Assembly (NCBI GenBank): GCA_025506515.1
Contig: CM046451.1
Location: forward strand, 45,108,641-45,172,640
Reading direction: 5' to 3'
From: Flaveria trinervia
Lineage: Eukaryota > Streptophyta > Magnoliopsida > Asterales > Asteraceae
DNA length: 64,000 nt
Shown here: positions 1-10,666 of the stretch, one piece after another
Layout: each line of letters opens with the position of its first letter
How positions within the stretch are numbered: position 1 is the first letter of the stretch
Notes under the pieces: generated by a model
Database searches by the model: none
What the model was told of the DNA's origin: nothing
Seen by the model: the letters and a program-made list of their open reading frames with translations, nothing else
Made by a program: the position numbers and the translations under genes

Positions 1-1323
1 GAGGTTGTGATTGAGATAGAGATGGTTGAGGTTCTGGTAGTGCATGAGGTTGTGGTACTATAGGAGCTTGAACTTGATTTGACTGTGGCATATATAGCAG
101 GGATAAGGATATGGCATTTGACCTTGAGGAATAAAATATGCAGGAGATTGAGGGTGTGATGAATGACTAGAACCAGCAGAATGTTGCCCTTTGGATTGTG
201 AATTGTTATTTGGAAAAGTCAAAAAGGGTGCAGAGGTGTTAGATCCAGTTGATCTACACTCTCTTGCAAAGTGTCCAAGCCTGTGGCATTTGTGACACTT
301 CAACTTGCTCTTGTCAAAACCGACTTTGGTTTTGTCAGAGAGTCCAGGAAATTTCCTGCCAGTTCTCTTGTAGAATTTCTGAGATCTGATATTAATCAAG
401 GCCATTTGGCTCAAAATATCCATCTCTTCTAAATCATCATCAGCAATGCCCTTCAAATCATCCATGATAAAGCATAGATTGTCACTATTATTACCAGAAT
501 GACAATCAACACTCACAAAGGCATGATTAGAATTGTTTGAGGTGAAATCAATATGCTCATCATAGTAGCATTCTGATCCTGCATATTCTGACTCATGACT
601 TACCAAGGCAGTGTTTCCTGGTACAAAGTCATCAGTGAGCTTTCCAGATGATGACAGTTTTCATTTCTGTTCTATCTCTCTCTCTCAAATGTGAGCAATT
701 TCCCATGGAGTTGGGTGAGAGATAGTTTGTCCAAATTTGCACTGGAGCGTAGGACAATAGTATATGTGTCCCATCTCTCAGGCAGTGATCTGAGAAATCT
801 GTTATTCATCTAGCTATTGGAGTACTCATGTTTGACCATTTTTAATTCAGAGATCAAACAAGAGAACCGCTCAAACTGTTGAGTCAGTGTCTCACCCTTC
901 CTATGAGAGAATGTCTCATATTGTTGGGCAAGGATTTCTCTATTATTTGCCAAGACCTCATCTGTTCCTCCAAATTGTTCTTTCAAGGCATTCCAGAGGT
1001 CATGGGCAGTTTCATAATGCATTAGCCCAGAATAGATTTCATTGGCCATGGCCAGAATTCCATGGGGTTTTGCATCAATCTCAAACAATTTCTTATCCTC
1101 ATCTGAGTATTTGCTCCCTCCTCTTCGGAACCATTTGATTGGTTTCCGGGTTATTCACCATAGGCTTGTGTGGACCATGTACCACTGATGTCCAACAACC
1201 TGAGCTGTTAACAGACAGGTGATGGAGCATTCGTCGTTGCCATATGTTATACTCACTCCTAACTAGCATTGGAGGCTTGGTTGAGGAACCAGTATTGTGA
1301 GGATCATTGGAAGGAGTAGTCAT
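1..1323 (-). pseudogene. copia Gag of element Z (5' part, broken)
   Basis: Gag nucleocapsid protein of a Ty1/copia retrotransposon, which packages element RNA in cytoplasmic particles. I chose the start at 1323 (MTTPSNDPHN) because it follows the primer site by about 210 bases and opens the frame that leads into the UBN2-type Gag core at 810-1088 (AHDLWNALKEQFGG). A CCHC zinc knuckle (CHKCHRLGHFAREC) lies at about 260-305. The frame is broken by a shift near 1130 and by a TAG at 810-812 followed directly by more Gag-like sequence (MNNRFLRSLPERW), with further breaks before the 58-606 segment. Coding continues past position 1, so protease and pol lie outside the window. Decayed and probably non-functional. 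Confidence 0.85.
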
Positions 1324-1530
1324 TTTAGGTCCAAATACAATTGAATTCAAGCTTTTAAAAGATTTTACACAGACCACAACAGACTCAATGAAAACCAAGA
1401 ATAAATCTCAGGATGAATGACCAAAAACACAAAAAATTCAATCTCTATAACCGTTTCTTGCAAAAATGCTAATTCAATCAAACTTGGATGTTGGATAATG
1501 ATCAATTATTAGATCGATCAATGATTAACC

Positions 1531-1543
1531 AGCTCTGATACCA
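1531..1543 (-). other. primer binding site of Z (initiator tRNA-Met)
   Basis: The minus strand reads TGGTATCAGAGCT, complementary to the 3' end of plant initiator tRNA-Met, two bases inside the LTR end. It fixes the orientation: the LTR to its right is the 5' LTR of a minus-strand element. Confidence 0.92.
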
Positions 1544-1760
1544 TTTGACAGGATCAGTGATCTCAAGTTTGATGGATTAGAGTGTAACGCAGTAGAATAA
1601 GAACAAGAATTAGACAAATTATAGCAAGAATTTGATATTCGTATGCATTAAGAACAAATACGGTTGTAACGAGAGAATATATTTCTGTGAAAAGGAATGT
1701 TTCAATAATATCAAATGTTTCTGCTCAATCATTCACAGATTACAATTAGGTTGACACTCC

Positions 1761-1768
1761 TTATATAG
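1761..1768 (-). promoter_or_regulatory. TATA box in Z 5' LTR
   Basis: The minus strand reads CTATATAA, followed by GGAGTGTCAACC, about 210 bases from the 3' end of the LTR. The same box is at 62406-62413 in the other LTR copy. It is a likely core promoter by position and sequence. Confidence 0.6.
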
Positions 1769-2041
1769 AGTGCAATCACTGCTGATATCACGGAATAGTG
1801 ACAACTGGCAGATTTATTACAAAAATAACTAACACTTAACAAACTACTGAAATGTTCACAACTACTGAGAACATATCAGAGAGTGCTAAGTACAAAATAT
1901 AAAACTACTCATGTTAAACTACTGAAACTAAACTACTGAAAACAAAACTACTGAAAAGGGAAATTATAAAACTACTGAAAGAAAACCGTCACAACTACTG
2001 AAGAAGACCTCTTCAGCTGTTGTGACAACGTCTGATACTTG

Positions 2042-2303
2042 GTCTTCAGTACTTATCTTCAGCACTTGTCTTCAGACTGTCTTCAGTACTTGTCTTCAGA
2101 CTTTGTCTTCAGGACTTGTGTCTTCAGACTTTGTCTTCAGCACTTGTGTCTTCAGACTTTGTCTTCAGCACTTGTCTTCAGACTTTGTCTTCAGCACTTG
2201 TCTTCAGACTTTGTCTTCAGCACTTGTCTTCAGACTTTGTCTTCAGCACTTGTCTTCAGACTTTGTCTTCAGCACTTGTGTCTTCAGACTTTGTCTTCAG
2301 CTG
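2042..2303 (-). repeat. CTTCAG minisatellite inside Z LTR
   Basis: A tandem array with a 26-bp period made of two 13-bp half-units (TTTGTCTTCAGCA and CTTGTCTTCAGA), with occasional 2-base expansions. The same array is at about 62695-62942. Long open frames over it on the plus strand are only translations of the repeat and are not genes. Confidence 0.85.
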
Positions 2304-2385
2304 TTGTGAACTTCAGTAGTTGTTGTGACGTCTGTGGGACTTAAAGGTTTTTCTGATCCGGCTCATTGGTTCTTTTGGTCCAACA

Positions 2386-2848
2386 CTCTACCTAGGTGTT
2401 AAGGTGGCGGTTTGAGGGGGTGCCTAAGAGGAACCGATTAGGTGGCTGGTGCAAGAGGTGGGTTGGTGTCCAAACATGTAAGGTGGCATTTCAAGAAGGT
2501 ACATGACTCATCAAGTCATGATTACAAGGTTTATAAATATTTTAGATTGTTAATCGGGTGGTTTAATTGTTCTAACGAACCGAGATTTGAGCTTAATTGA
2601 TGCTTAGGTTTGAGGTTTAAGTGTATAAGGTTTGCTTAGTTTTGTTTTGATGTCAAGTTGTATTGTATGGTGGTGTTTGATTTAATGATACAAAGTTGTA
2701 ACCTTTGATTACATAATGCTTGGTATTATTAAAAAGTTATGCATGTTGAATGCAAGCTTATATAAATATTATGCATGCAAGCATGCACACGTACAACATA
2801 TATATATGTATATATTCATCAAAAATGGACACATGCATACGTACAACT

Positions 2849-2938
<90 letters not shown>

Positions 2939-3016
2939 TGGTCATATAATTAATAACATATAAGAGAATTCAGTCGTAAATTGATTTTGCCTAACCTTGT
3001 TTTTAGGGTCGTCACA
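2386..3016 (-). repeat. terminal part of the 5' LTR of gypsy X
   Basis: Starts with the CTCTA target duplication of Z and matches 54635-55228, the same part of the other X LTR. It ends at GGGTCGTCACA and is followed by CGTCA, the target duplication of X. The remainder of this LTR is at 60666-62190, at the other end of the window. Confidence 0.9.
2851..2934. repeat. (CA)n(TA)n microsatellite
   Basis: About 40 bases of CA followed by about 44 bases of TA inside the X LTR end. The matching place in the other X LTR (about 55123-55146) has only a few CA and TA units, so this tract expanded after the LTRs became separate. Confidence 0.95.
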
Positions 3017-3103
3017 CGTCATTTGGTGTAACTAATGGCTAAGACCCTGGTATGTGACGCGCCTAACGGTATTACCCCGTTTGTGGAAATAGAGGGTGTG
3101 ACA
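3017..3103 (+). repeat. 3' terminus of the 3' LTR of gypsy Y
   Basis: Matches the last 87 bases of the Y 5' LTR (45484-45570), ending GGGTGTGACA. It begins with CGTCA (3017-3021), the X target duplication, and is followed by ACCAA (3104-3108), the Y target duplication. The rest of this LTR is at 50775-52523. Confidence 0.9.
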
Positions 3104-3600
3104 ACCAACCTTTGGACTTTGGTATCCAAAAGATGGAGAATTCACTCTTTACTCATATTCAGACAGTGACTATGGAGGATGCAACAACAATAACAAATCC
3201 ACAACTGGTGGATGTCAGTTTTTAGGACCAAAACTTGTTTCATGGTAGTGCAAAAAGCAAATAAATGTATCTATATCCACAGCTAAGGCAAAGTACATAG
3301 CTGCTTTAGCTGGCTGCTCACAAGTTCTTTAGTTACAAAACCAATTACTTGATTATGGTTACAATTTCCTTCAAACCCTAACTCATTTGACAATTCAGCT
3401 GCTATGTTCATCATTGCTAATCCAGTACAACATAGTAAAACAAAAGAAATTGAAATTAGATACCATTTTCTGAGAGATTGCTCAGAAAAAGGTTTAATCA
3501 AGTTAGTCAAAGTGGATACAACAAATCAGCTTGCTAATTTATTCACTAAAGCCTTTGATTTAGTTAGATTTAATTTTTTTAATTGAGGCATTGGACATGA
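3104..3600 (+). pseudogene. old copia RNase H fragment, right half
   Basis: Remnant of the C-terminal part of a Ty1/copia polyprotein. The translation shows the copia RNase H signature (SDSDYGGC), then GGCQFLGPKLVSW, a degraded KAKYIAALAGCSQ block and a final LFTKAF motif near 3537-3552. Frameshifts and stops break it. The left half is at 40791-41062. The two halves share ACCAA at the Y insertion point and the reading frame runs on across it, so Y inserted here when this was one element. Its own LTR was not recognised. Confidence 0.8.
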
Positions 3601-4536
3601 TTAACTTAGATTAATCATCATTAACAAAGAAAAACATGAGTTTGTCCTTGTATATGGTCATAAGTAAATAAAAAAACGAAAACATCCATAAAAACTTTCA
3701 AAAATATTGTCTTTATGTTTTTTTGTATCTTTTGGTTCAGCATCACATATATTGGGAAATAATAGTATACTATGTCTTTGCTACTTGCCTGAGTTTTTAA
3801 CTCTTCCTACAGACTTATCAGAAGTGATTTGATATGTGAGTATGTTCAGCTTGAGTGAAAAATATACTAAGTGCATGCATAACATAACGACAAGGTAACT
3901 GTATGTCGGAAACTCCACATGGTTCACTTCTTTCTCTTTCTTTTTAAGGGATGCTTGGTATAGTTCGTATAGATGTGGAGCAGTACGACAAGCTTTTGAG
4001 CAATGGTTTCTACTACCACATAAATTGACTTAAATTGAATGTTTATATATAAAATTTTAAAAAAAGGCAAAATGAGTATGTATCAATTAAAAAACACTAG
4101 AGATAGAGAAAGTGTTGTGGCTAGTTTCAAAAAATTATTAAAGATTTAAATGTAAAATTGTAAAAATATAAAAATAGGTTTTTATTAGAAAAAACAAAGA
4201 AAATTATTGTGTTAACATTGAAAATATCTACACATTGACTACTCATATTTTTTTTATTTCTTATATATAGTGATACGGTGGGTGTTATCGAGCATTTTTC
4301 CAACCTGTCTTAAACGTTGATATGTTTTGGTTATTATTATATATTTATGTAAATATTTATTGATCATATACTTAAGCATTTAAATAAAATAATACTTAAA
4401 TGAAATGTTATTAAGTTAAGAAAATATAAATAATAAATGTATATATTTTAACATTAATTTAAATATTATGTTAAGTGTCTTAAATTTAAGTAAAACTACA
4501 AGTGTGCTCTTATCAAATGCTTTATATAACAATATA

Positions 4537-4582
4537 GATATTATTATAACTAATTAATATGGATATTATTATAACTAATTAA
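4537..4582. repeat. short tandem duplication
   Basis: A 21-base segment (GATATTATTATAACTAATTA plus one base) is present twice with a 25-base period. It has no other visible role. Confidence 0.8.
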
Positions 4583-5039
4583 CAAAATCGATATCATTTT
4601 TGTAAAATAAATACAAAGTAATTTCGTAAAACCCCACACATATTTTGAATGATTGTATTGTAGTTAAAGTTACATATTGGTAGTCGAACTTCATTATTGT
4701 GATTATATATATTTTTTAATTCAAATCTTTAAGCGACTGTTATGCAAAACTTAGTTATTGCATAAAATAATAACCGTGATAAAACCCGCACAAAATAGAA
4801 AATAAAAATAAATATAAAACTTGATTCATGGCTTACAGTTTGCAAAATACTATGTATGCAGTTAAGATATCTTTTCAATCATATTGAATGTAATTTTTGT
4901 AAATTGCTACAGTTATATTTTTACTTTTTATATTCAAGCCCTAATAACAAGTCCTCTCGCAAGGCATCTTGTTTCTTTTTCACTTAATATTTTATAAAAA
5001 AAAATCACTTAACTAAACTTATAATTTCCTTTAAACTTT

Positions 5040-5480
5040 TAAACTTTTGATATGTGGTGGCGGTATTGTGTGGTGGTGGTGAAAGAAGCGTCAACGGCTA
5101 CGGCAACGCCACCTCCAGCTTTGTCCTCGGTCGGCGTACAAATGCGATGGAGACACCATCGTCGTTGGCATACTGTCGTTGAAACCGTTGCACCTGTTCT
5201 CGAAACCCAAGTCCCTCTGCCAATAGATCCCACACAACGCACGTAGAATCACCACAATTGGGGCTTCGGTCGTGTCTGCACCATCTTCATCGTCAACTGC
5301 ATCTTTCCCTTCGTCGTTAACCACGACGGTGCCGGTGGCCGATTACTCCTTCACTCCTATACGAACATTAGTGAGGGTGGAGTCGGGTTTTGTGGCGGTG
5401 GAGAGAGAAATAGAGATATATATAGAGAGTAAAGTGAGAAGGCTAAGAAGTGTGAATTTTTTTAAATCATTTAATCCCTA
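5040..5480. other. GC-richer patch, unknown
   Basis: A roughly 440-base patch rich in GC, ACC and GTC triplets inside very AT-rich DNA, with short overlapping open frames (60-77 codons) on both strands. On the minus strand it begins after a CT-rich stretch (about 5400-5430) like a plant 5' UTR. I recognise no domain. It could be a captured gene fragment or part of a non-autonomous DNA transposon; no terminal repeats were found. Confidence 0.3.
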
Positions 5481-6011
5481 GGGGTATTTTGGTATTTTAA
5501 AAAAATCTAATAGAAATTGTTAACTCTATTAGTGAAAAGGACGATAATGAAAACGACTTGTAAAACTCATGTTAATAAAAAAGACAAATTAAACATTGGT
5601 ACTCAAGCGGAGACAATTCGCAAAACACAGGGACTAAAACCGAGATTAACTCCTTTATTTATAAGAAGTGTTTATTAAATAGAACTTCTTTTAGTTTTTC
5701 GTAATTAATTTTTAATTTCTTTCAAATGTTTCACTAGAATCATTTTTTTAAATGTTTAACCATTGTATCAAAATAGAATTATATTTGATTCATTTTAACT
5801 TTTTTAAATAAAAATGTTTTTATATTTATTTAAAAGTTTTATCTAGATATTTTCTTTATTTCTTAATCTGGTTTTGAAATTGTAATTTAAAATGTTTAAT
5901 CTTGTTTTTATTAATGATATTTAAAAAATGCAATTTTCTTTTAAAAAGTTCGTATTACAAAGAAAAAGTTGAAAACTTTATACTGGAAAAATTAATATGA
6001 TGAAAAAGATG

Positions 6012-6324
6012 TGTAAGTGCTTTAAGAAAGATTAACATGTTGTCTTTATTTGTCTTTTGATAGTTTGTAATAGTATAGGGACTATTTGTGTAATTTGTTA
6101 GTTCCTTTACTTTTTGTTTTCAGTATAAATAGCTTAGATTTGCAGGTAGATAGTAACAAATACACAAGATATTCGAATCTGTTTTTCATACTTGTAATTG
6201 TCTTAGCTTGATATTAATGAAAACTTGAAGTTTATTGATATCTTGTTTTGATTTGATTACTTTGTGTGAATTTCATTGAATTGTGTTCATAAATCATCAC
6301 ATATTGATTCATTTGATCCTATCA
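6012..6324 (+). repeat. 5' LTR of T (313 bp)
   Basis: Starts TGTAAGTGC and ends GATCCTATCA; the primer site begins two bases later. It is matched by 20183-20493. Confidence 0.92.
6124..6132 (+). promoter_or_regulatory. TATA box in T 5' LTR
   Basis: TATAAATAG, preserved in the 3' LTR at 20295-20303. It lies about 110 bases into the LTR, as expected for a short copia LTR promoter. Confidence 0.65.
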
Positions 6325-6326
6325 AA

Positions 6327-6339
6327 TGGTATCAGAGCT
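6327..6339 (+). other. primer binding site of T (initiator tRNA-Met)
   Basis: TGGTATCAGAGCT, two bases after the 5' LTR. Confidence 0.92.
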
Positions 6340-6864
6340 GTTGGTAAGCTGTTAGTGATTGATTTTTTTGAAGTTATCGAACTTGAAAAACCTCAAAAAT
6401 CTCACTGAATTTGTGATTGAGATACAATTCAATTGAAAATTTGTGAATTTCAGTTGTGTTTCATCATTAGAAACATAATTTGAATCACAATTAGCAGATC
6501 AATTCATCAAATTCAAGTCAATTTGTTGAATTTGTTGTTCGAGAAAAAGGTTTGAAGTTTCGAACTGAAAATCTCAAAATTGAGTGATTTGTTGTTGAAA
6601 TTGAAGAAATTGATATTAAGAAGAATGTTTATCGGCATAAAACTCATTTAATTGAAATGTTTCAATCGAATTCATCAACATTTGAAGAATTCAGAAGATT
6701 TAAGTTTGTTACATTCATTTGAAGATGATGAATGTGTCGCATGAGCTGAGATTGACTGAAAATTTGTCTAAGTGTTAGTCGTATTAACACTGTGTAGACG
6801 TTTTTAGTCAGTCGTTTGAGTACTGTTGATGAGAAGAATCTCAGACGTATCACCTTTGTTGAGT

Positions 6865-7100
6865 TGATAATTGTTAGGCGCTTGATAACTGCTTAGGCGT
6901 TTGACAACTATTTAGACCCTTCACAACTGTTTAGGCGTTTGATAACTATTCAGGCGTTTGACAACTGTTTAGGCGCTTGAAACCTTCCAGACGCATTAAT
7001 ACTTAGACGTTTTGAAAAAATTGTCTAAGGCATTCCCTTAGACAACTCTCAACTTAGACGCATCAACTGTTAAGGCGTTTGAATACTGTTCAGACATTTC
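6865..7100 (+). repeat. GGCGTTTGA repeat array in the T leader
   Basis: About eight degenerate copies of a motif of roughly 20 bases around ACAACTGTTTAGGCGTTTGA (exact cores at 6923-6937 and 6961-6975). The array lies in untranslated leader between primer site and gag. It is the reverse complement of motifs at 15540-15960 in the same element (see findings). Confidence 0.75.
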
Positions 7101-7196
7101 AACCTTGATACTTAGAATTTTTTTAAAAAAAATTCTTTGAAAACTTTTTAGTTTTTTTAAAAAATTCAAAATATAAGAAAACAACAAAATATAAGA

Positions 7197-8614
7197 ATGG
7201 TAAAATCAGAAGATTCTGAAAACAGAGTTTCAAAACTTAAAAATAGAGCTGATTTCAAAATTGGTCTCTTAGACTAAAACAACATTTTAATTCCATTGAC
7301 ACTGATCTCTAGAAATCTATAGAAAAAGAACCATACATTCCTATAATAACTCATGGACCAGACAGAGGATTTGTGTACACTAAAGATTCTCCAGAACCTT
7401 ATCCAGAAGATGATCTTCAAGGAGATGATCTGAAAAGAGTTAAGAATGATATTAAGCCTATTCATTGATGTGTAAAGAACTACCTTTGGAAGTTCTTACA
7501 AGGCTTGATGCATATCAAACTGGATATACACTATATAAAGCATTGAAGATCATTTGTGAAGGAGGTAAGGAAGGAAATTCAAAATCTAAAGAAACAAAAG
7601 CTGAAAAGACAATTAGAATTGTTTCAACATTTGTTTGGAGAGACAATAAATCAAATGATGAATAGATTTGTTCAACTCATAACTGAGATGTCAACAGCTG
7701 GTATCAAACCTGATCTTGAAGATTTAAATCTCAGACTACTTAATGCTTTACCATTATCATGGAAACAAACTATAACTCTACTAAAGCATACCGAGAGGTT
7801 TCCAATGGATCTAGATCTTCTTATTGCAAAAATAGAATCAGTGGATATTGATGAAAGCTCAAGGAACAATGATAGAGCAGCATCAATGTCTCAATATCAG
7901 TTTGTTGCCTCTCCTGCAACCACTATAGAGAATGCATTCATGGAAAAGAGTGAGAAAAGTCCTGAAGAAGAAGGAGATCTGTTTGTTAGAGCAGGATTTT
8001 TCACTGACTCATTATTTACCAGTGCACCTACATATACAACTCAGTCTCATTCTCAATCTCCTCCTAAACCACAGTCCCAATCATCAAATATTCAGACAGA
8101 GACTTCTTCATCATCTAACTCTGCTAAATCTAGCAAAGTTAAAGATGTGATTAACATCCTATTAGAGGATGAAGAGTCCAAAACTACATTCACTGCATTT
8201 ATGGCCAGCTTTCAAGCATATCAAGGTAGCCATTTAACTCAACTAGATTTTGTTTTGCAGGATTTATTTGAGATGGATCCTGAAGATGTTGAAGAGATGG
8301 ACCTGAACTGGCAGATGGTGATGATTGCCTACAGGACTCAAAAACATTCTTATGTCAACAAGAAATGCAAGCCTAGTGCAAACAAGACTGTTGGATTTGA
8401 CAAGTCAAAAGCTAGATGTTTTAACTACAACAGTTATGGACACTTCTCAAGAGAATGCAAAGCTCCAAGGAATAATGGAGGAAGTGCTCAATCAAGCTCA
8501 AATAATCAAAGGTTTCAACAAGCTCAGAAGACTTTTCAAAAGCCTTATCAAAGTCTTCCTATGCCAGAGCTTAAAGATGAAACCAAATCATCTGATGAAA
8601 CAAGAAAGCACTAG
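7197..8614 (+). pseudogene. copia Gag of element T
   Basis: Particle-forming Gag of a copia element. I placed the start at 7197 (MVKSEDSENR) as the first ATG leading into the Gag frame. That start is tentative, because an early TAG and frameshifts occur before 7556. From 7556 a 352-codon frame shows the UBN2-type helical core (for example LLNALPLSWKQTI), a Ser/Gln-rich linker and a CCHC-type knuckle at about 8417-8460. The knuckle reads CFNYNSYGHFSREC: the second cysteine is tyrosine, which should abolish zinc binding. Similar wording around the knuckle (VGFDKSK) is found in Z Gag. Confidence 0.82.
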
Positions 8615-8741
8615 TAGTCAGCATAAAAGATGGATATGATTAGAGTGCATATGCATATCAATTTACAAATGAATTAACATCAAGTTTATCTCTTATTGCA
8701 GAAATTCAAGAAGAAGATGGTCAGAAAACAATGACCCAAAA

Positions 8742-9947
8742 GTGGAAAGTGATGAAGAGGAAGATGACTATGATTGGAGTGACAAGTCTGATCCTAAAGA
8801 GGATACAGAGGAAGTAGCTCTAATGGTTCAGTCTGATCAACCAAAGGTTAACTCTTCTACTTCAACACCTGAAACCACAGTTCCAAAATTTCCTGAAATA
8901 CCATCAGAAGTAAGAAAAAGCTTCGCACCAAATCATGCTATCAACATGTTGAACACTACAGAAACTATTCATTCAAAATCTGTGAAAAGCTAAAACAAGA
9001 GGAATCTATGCATAACCAACTTAAATCTGATCATAAAACTGCAGATCAAAAGATTATCTCTCTTCAAACTTCATGGAACAAAACAATCAAAGATTTAGAA
9101 ATTGTTACAAAACAACTAGAAGAGATGACCAAGAATCTTGGACAAGAGAAAATAGCACATGCTGCTACTCAAGTTGATCTGGCAAAAGTAAAGAGTTCAA
9201 AAATGATAGTAGAAAAACAATCAGTGAAAGAAAAGATAAACAAAAGGCAGGGTTAGGTTTCACTCATGAACCTATGCCCAAATCTATCACAAACACACTA
9301 CCAGAGAACTTCAATACTCATGATCATTCACCTGAAAATAAAGCAAAGCTTAAAGCCTTCCAGATCAAAAACAAGAATACAGAAGAAGAAAAAGAAAATG
9401 TTCAAGTGTTTGTTGAAAAAGATCAAGAAAAAATCAAAAATGGTCATCCAATCAAGATAAAATCATATGAACCAAAACAACCAAAACAAAATATCTCTTC
9501 TGATCAAATTCATAATGTAATAGAAGAAGTGAGAGTTCAAACAAGGATAAACATCAGATAGGAACATCAGAAGATTCAAACACCATCAATATGAAACAAT
9601 TTCAATCAGAAAAGGAATCTTCTTCTGATGATGTTCAATCTGAAAATAAACCAAGTTCTTCTAAATCAAAGAATCAAAGAAGAAGAAAGAAATCTGCAAA
9701 AGCAACATCTGAACAAAACAAAAGTTTAGAAATTTTGATTAAAGCAACAAATCAAGCATCAAAACTAAAACCAATTAAATTTGTGTCAGCAGGTATGTCA
9801 AATATGAATTCTCTTCCAAATAATAAAGCAAATATTATGAACAAATCAAACTCTGATCTGAAATCTAGTTCAGATTCAAAGACTTCCGCTGTAGTAAAAA
9901 GATTTGTTCCTAATATATTCAAGAAGAAATTCATGTTAAACAAATGA
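8742..9947 (+). pseudogene. coiled-coil spacer region between Gag and zinc-knuckle cassette
   Basis: Four successive short frames (8742-8993, 9008-9256, 9274-9561, 9591-9947) in changing phase form what was probably one longer frame. They are acidic (ESDEEEDDYDW near the start), then heptad-like with many Lys, Glu and Gln (for example TIKDLEIVTKQLEEMTKN), then Ser/Lys-rich. No enzyme motif is present. The predicted character is a helical scaffold segment of the Gag region. Standard copia elements go from the Gag knuckle to protease over a much shorter distance, so this is an expansion. Function unknown. Confidence 0.6.
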
Positions 9948-10570
9948 ACAACAATCTGACACAAAATCAAACTGTGAAAAATGAAAGACAACAGTTTAAC
10001 TATTTGACACCAAAATCAAACATTATGTCATTGTCAAAAGTTAACAAAAAGTTATTTTTAACTCCACAAAAGTACTGTGAAATTTATGATATGAATAATC
10101 ACAATACTGCTGAGTGCTACTTTAACAAGTACTGTCACATATGTGACATGAGAAATCATTCGATAGCAGATTGTTATTATAACAAATATTGTACTTATTG
10201 TGATGAAAAGACTCACAACACTGCAAATTGTTACTTTAGAAATAGATCTCCCACTAGAAACTTTGCAAAACCGAACATAAGCAAAGGATTTGCTAGTCCA
10301 CAATATTTGAGAAATCAAACTAATGGATTTCAAAGAGACATTAATCAACCTAATGTAGGTTTGAGATCTTTTTCTAAGAACAATAATGTGAGCTCAAAAC
10401 ATAACATGCAAGAACACTTCATACCAAGATCTGTAAGGATGAATAATAAAAATGTTAGTCATCAATACATTTCAAAAGATGCTCAATCAAATGGTATGAA
10501 TGTTCCAAAAATAAATCAAACAATTTTCAAAATAAAATTGGTAAATTCATCAAAAATAAACCTGATTTGA
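9944..10570 (+). pseudogene. triple tandem zinc-knuckle cassette (nucleic-acid binding?)
   Basis: A 208-codon open frame directly upstream of the protease. It carries three tandem copies of a 19-residue unit (10073-10243): CEIYDMNNHNTAEC, CHICDMRNHSIADC and CTYCDEKTHNTANC, each followed by Y-F/Y-x-N/K. The pattern is C-x2-C-x4-H-x4-C; the first copy has Tyr for the second Cys. The equal 57-bp spacing shows they arose by tandem duplication. CCHC knuckles bind RNA in Gag, so an RNA-binding role is likely by family knowledge. It lies far from the Gag knuckle and may be a second nucleocapsid-like module. The remainder is Asn-rich with no recognised domain. Confidence 0.7.
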
Positions 10571-10666
10571 ATAATCTCCATTATAAACAATTTACAATTA
10601 TTGATAAATTTGGAAAGCCCAAGACCATTTTGGCTTGGGTAGATATTTCAACTTAACTTTCTTGTA

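Larger units (their letters stand above)
1..2385 (-). mobile_element. Ty1/copia element Z, 5' part (gag, primer site, 5' LTR)
   Basis: Read on the minus strand, this is a 5' LTR (1546-2385), a primer binding site and gag running off the left edge of the window. Its Gag and zinc knuckle resemble those of element T (6012-20493), so both probably belong to one copia lineage; a SIRE/Maximus-type lineage is my guess. The matching 3' LTR is at 62191-63028. The flanking CTCTA repeats at 2386-2390 and 62186-62190 mark both as ends of one insertion, even though they lie at opposite ends of the window in the wrong order. Confidence 0.88.
1546..2385 (-). repeat. 5' LTR of Z (840 bp)
   Basis: On the minus strand the LTR runs from TGTTGGACCAAA to GATCCTGTCA, with TG...CA ends. 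It is nearly identical to 62191-63028. It contains a TATA box on the minus strand and two repeat blocks: an ACTACTGA-rich block at about 1843-2003 and a CTTCAG minisatellite at about 2042-2303. Confidence 0.93.
3601..6011. other. AT-rich sequence without recognisable genes
   Basis: Very AT-rich with stops in all frames. The first 400 bases may be the decayed 3' end of the old copia element, but no LTR border is visible. It holds a short tandem duplication (4537-4582) and a GC-richer patch (5040-5480). This is one flank of the T insertion. Confidence 0.6.

Noticed and set aside
887..1138. Plus-strand open frame opposite Z gag
   Set aside because: Shadow of the minus-strand Gag; no similarity of its own.
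2022..2344. Overlapping plus-strand open frames of up to 101 codons with repeated SSDFVFSTCLQT
   Set aside because: They are three-phase translations of the CTTCAG minisatellite in the Z LTR. The same frames recur at 62697-62987.
2716..2963. Open frames rich in His-Thr and Tyr-Ile
   Set aside because: Translation of the CA/TA microsatellite.
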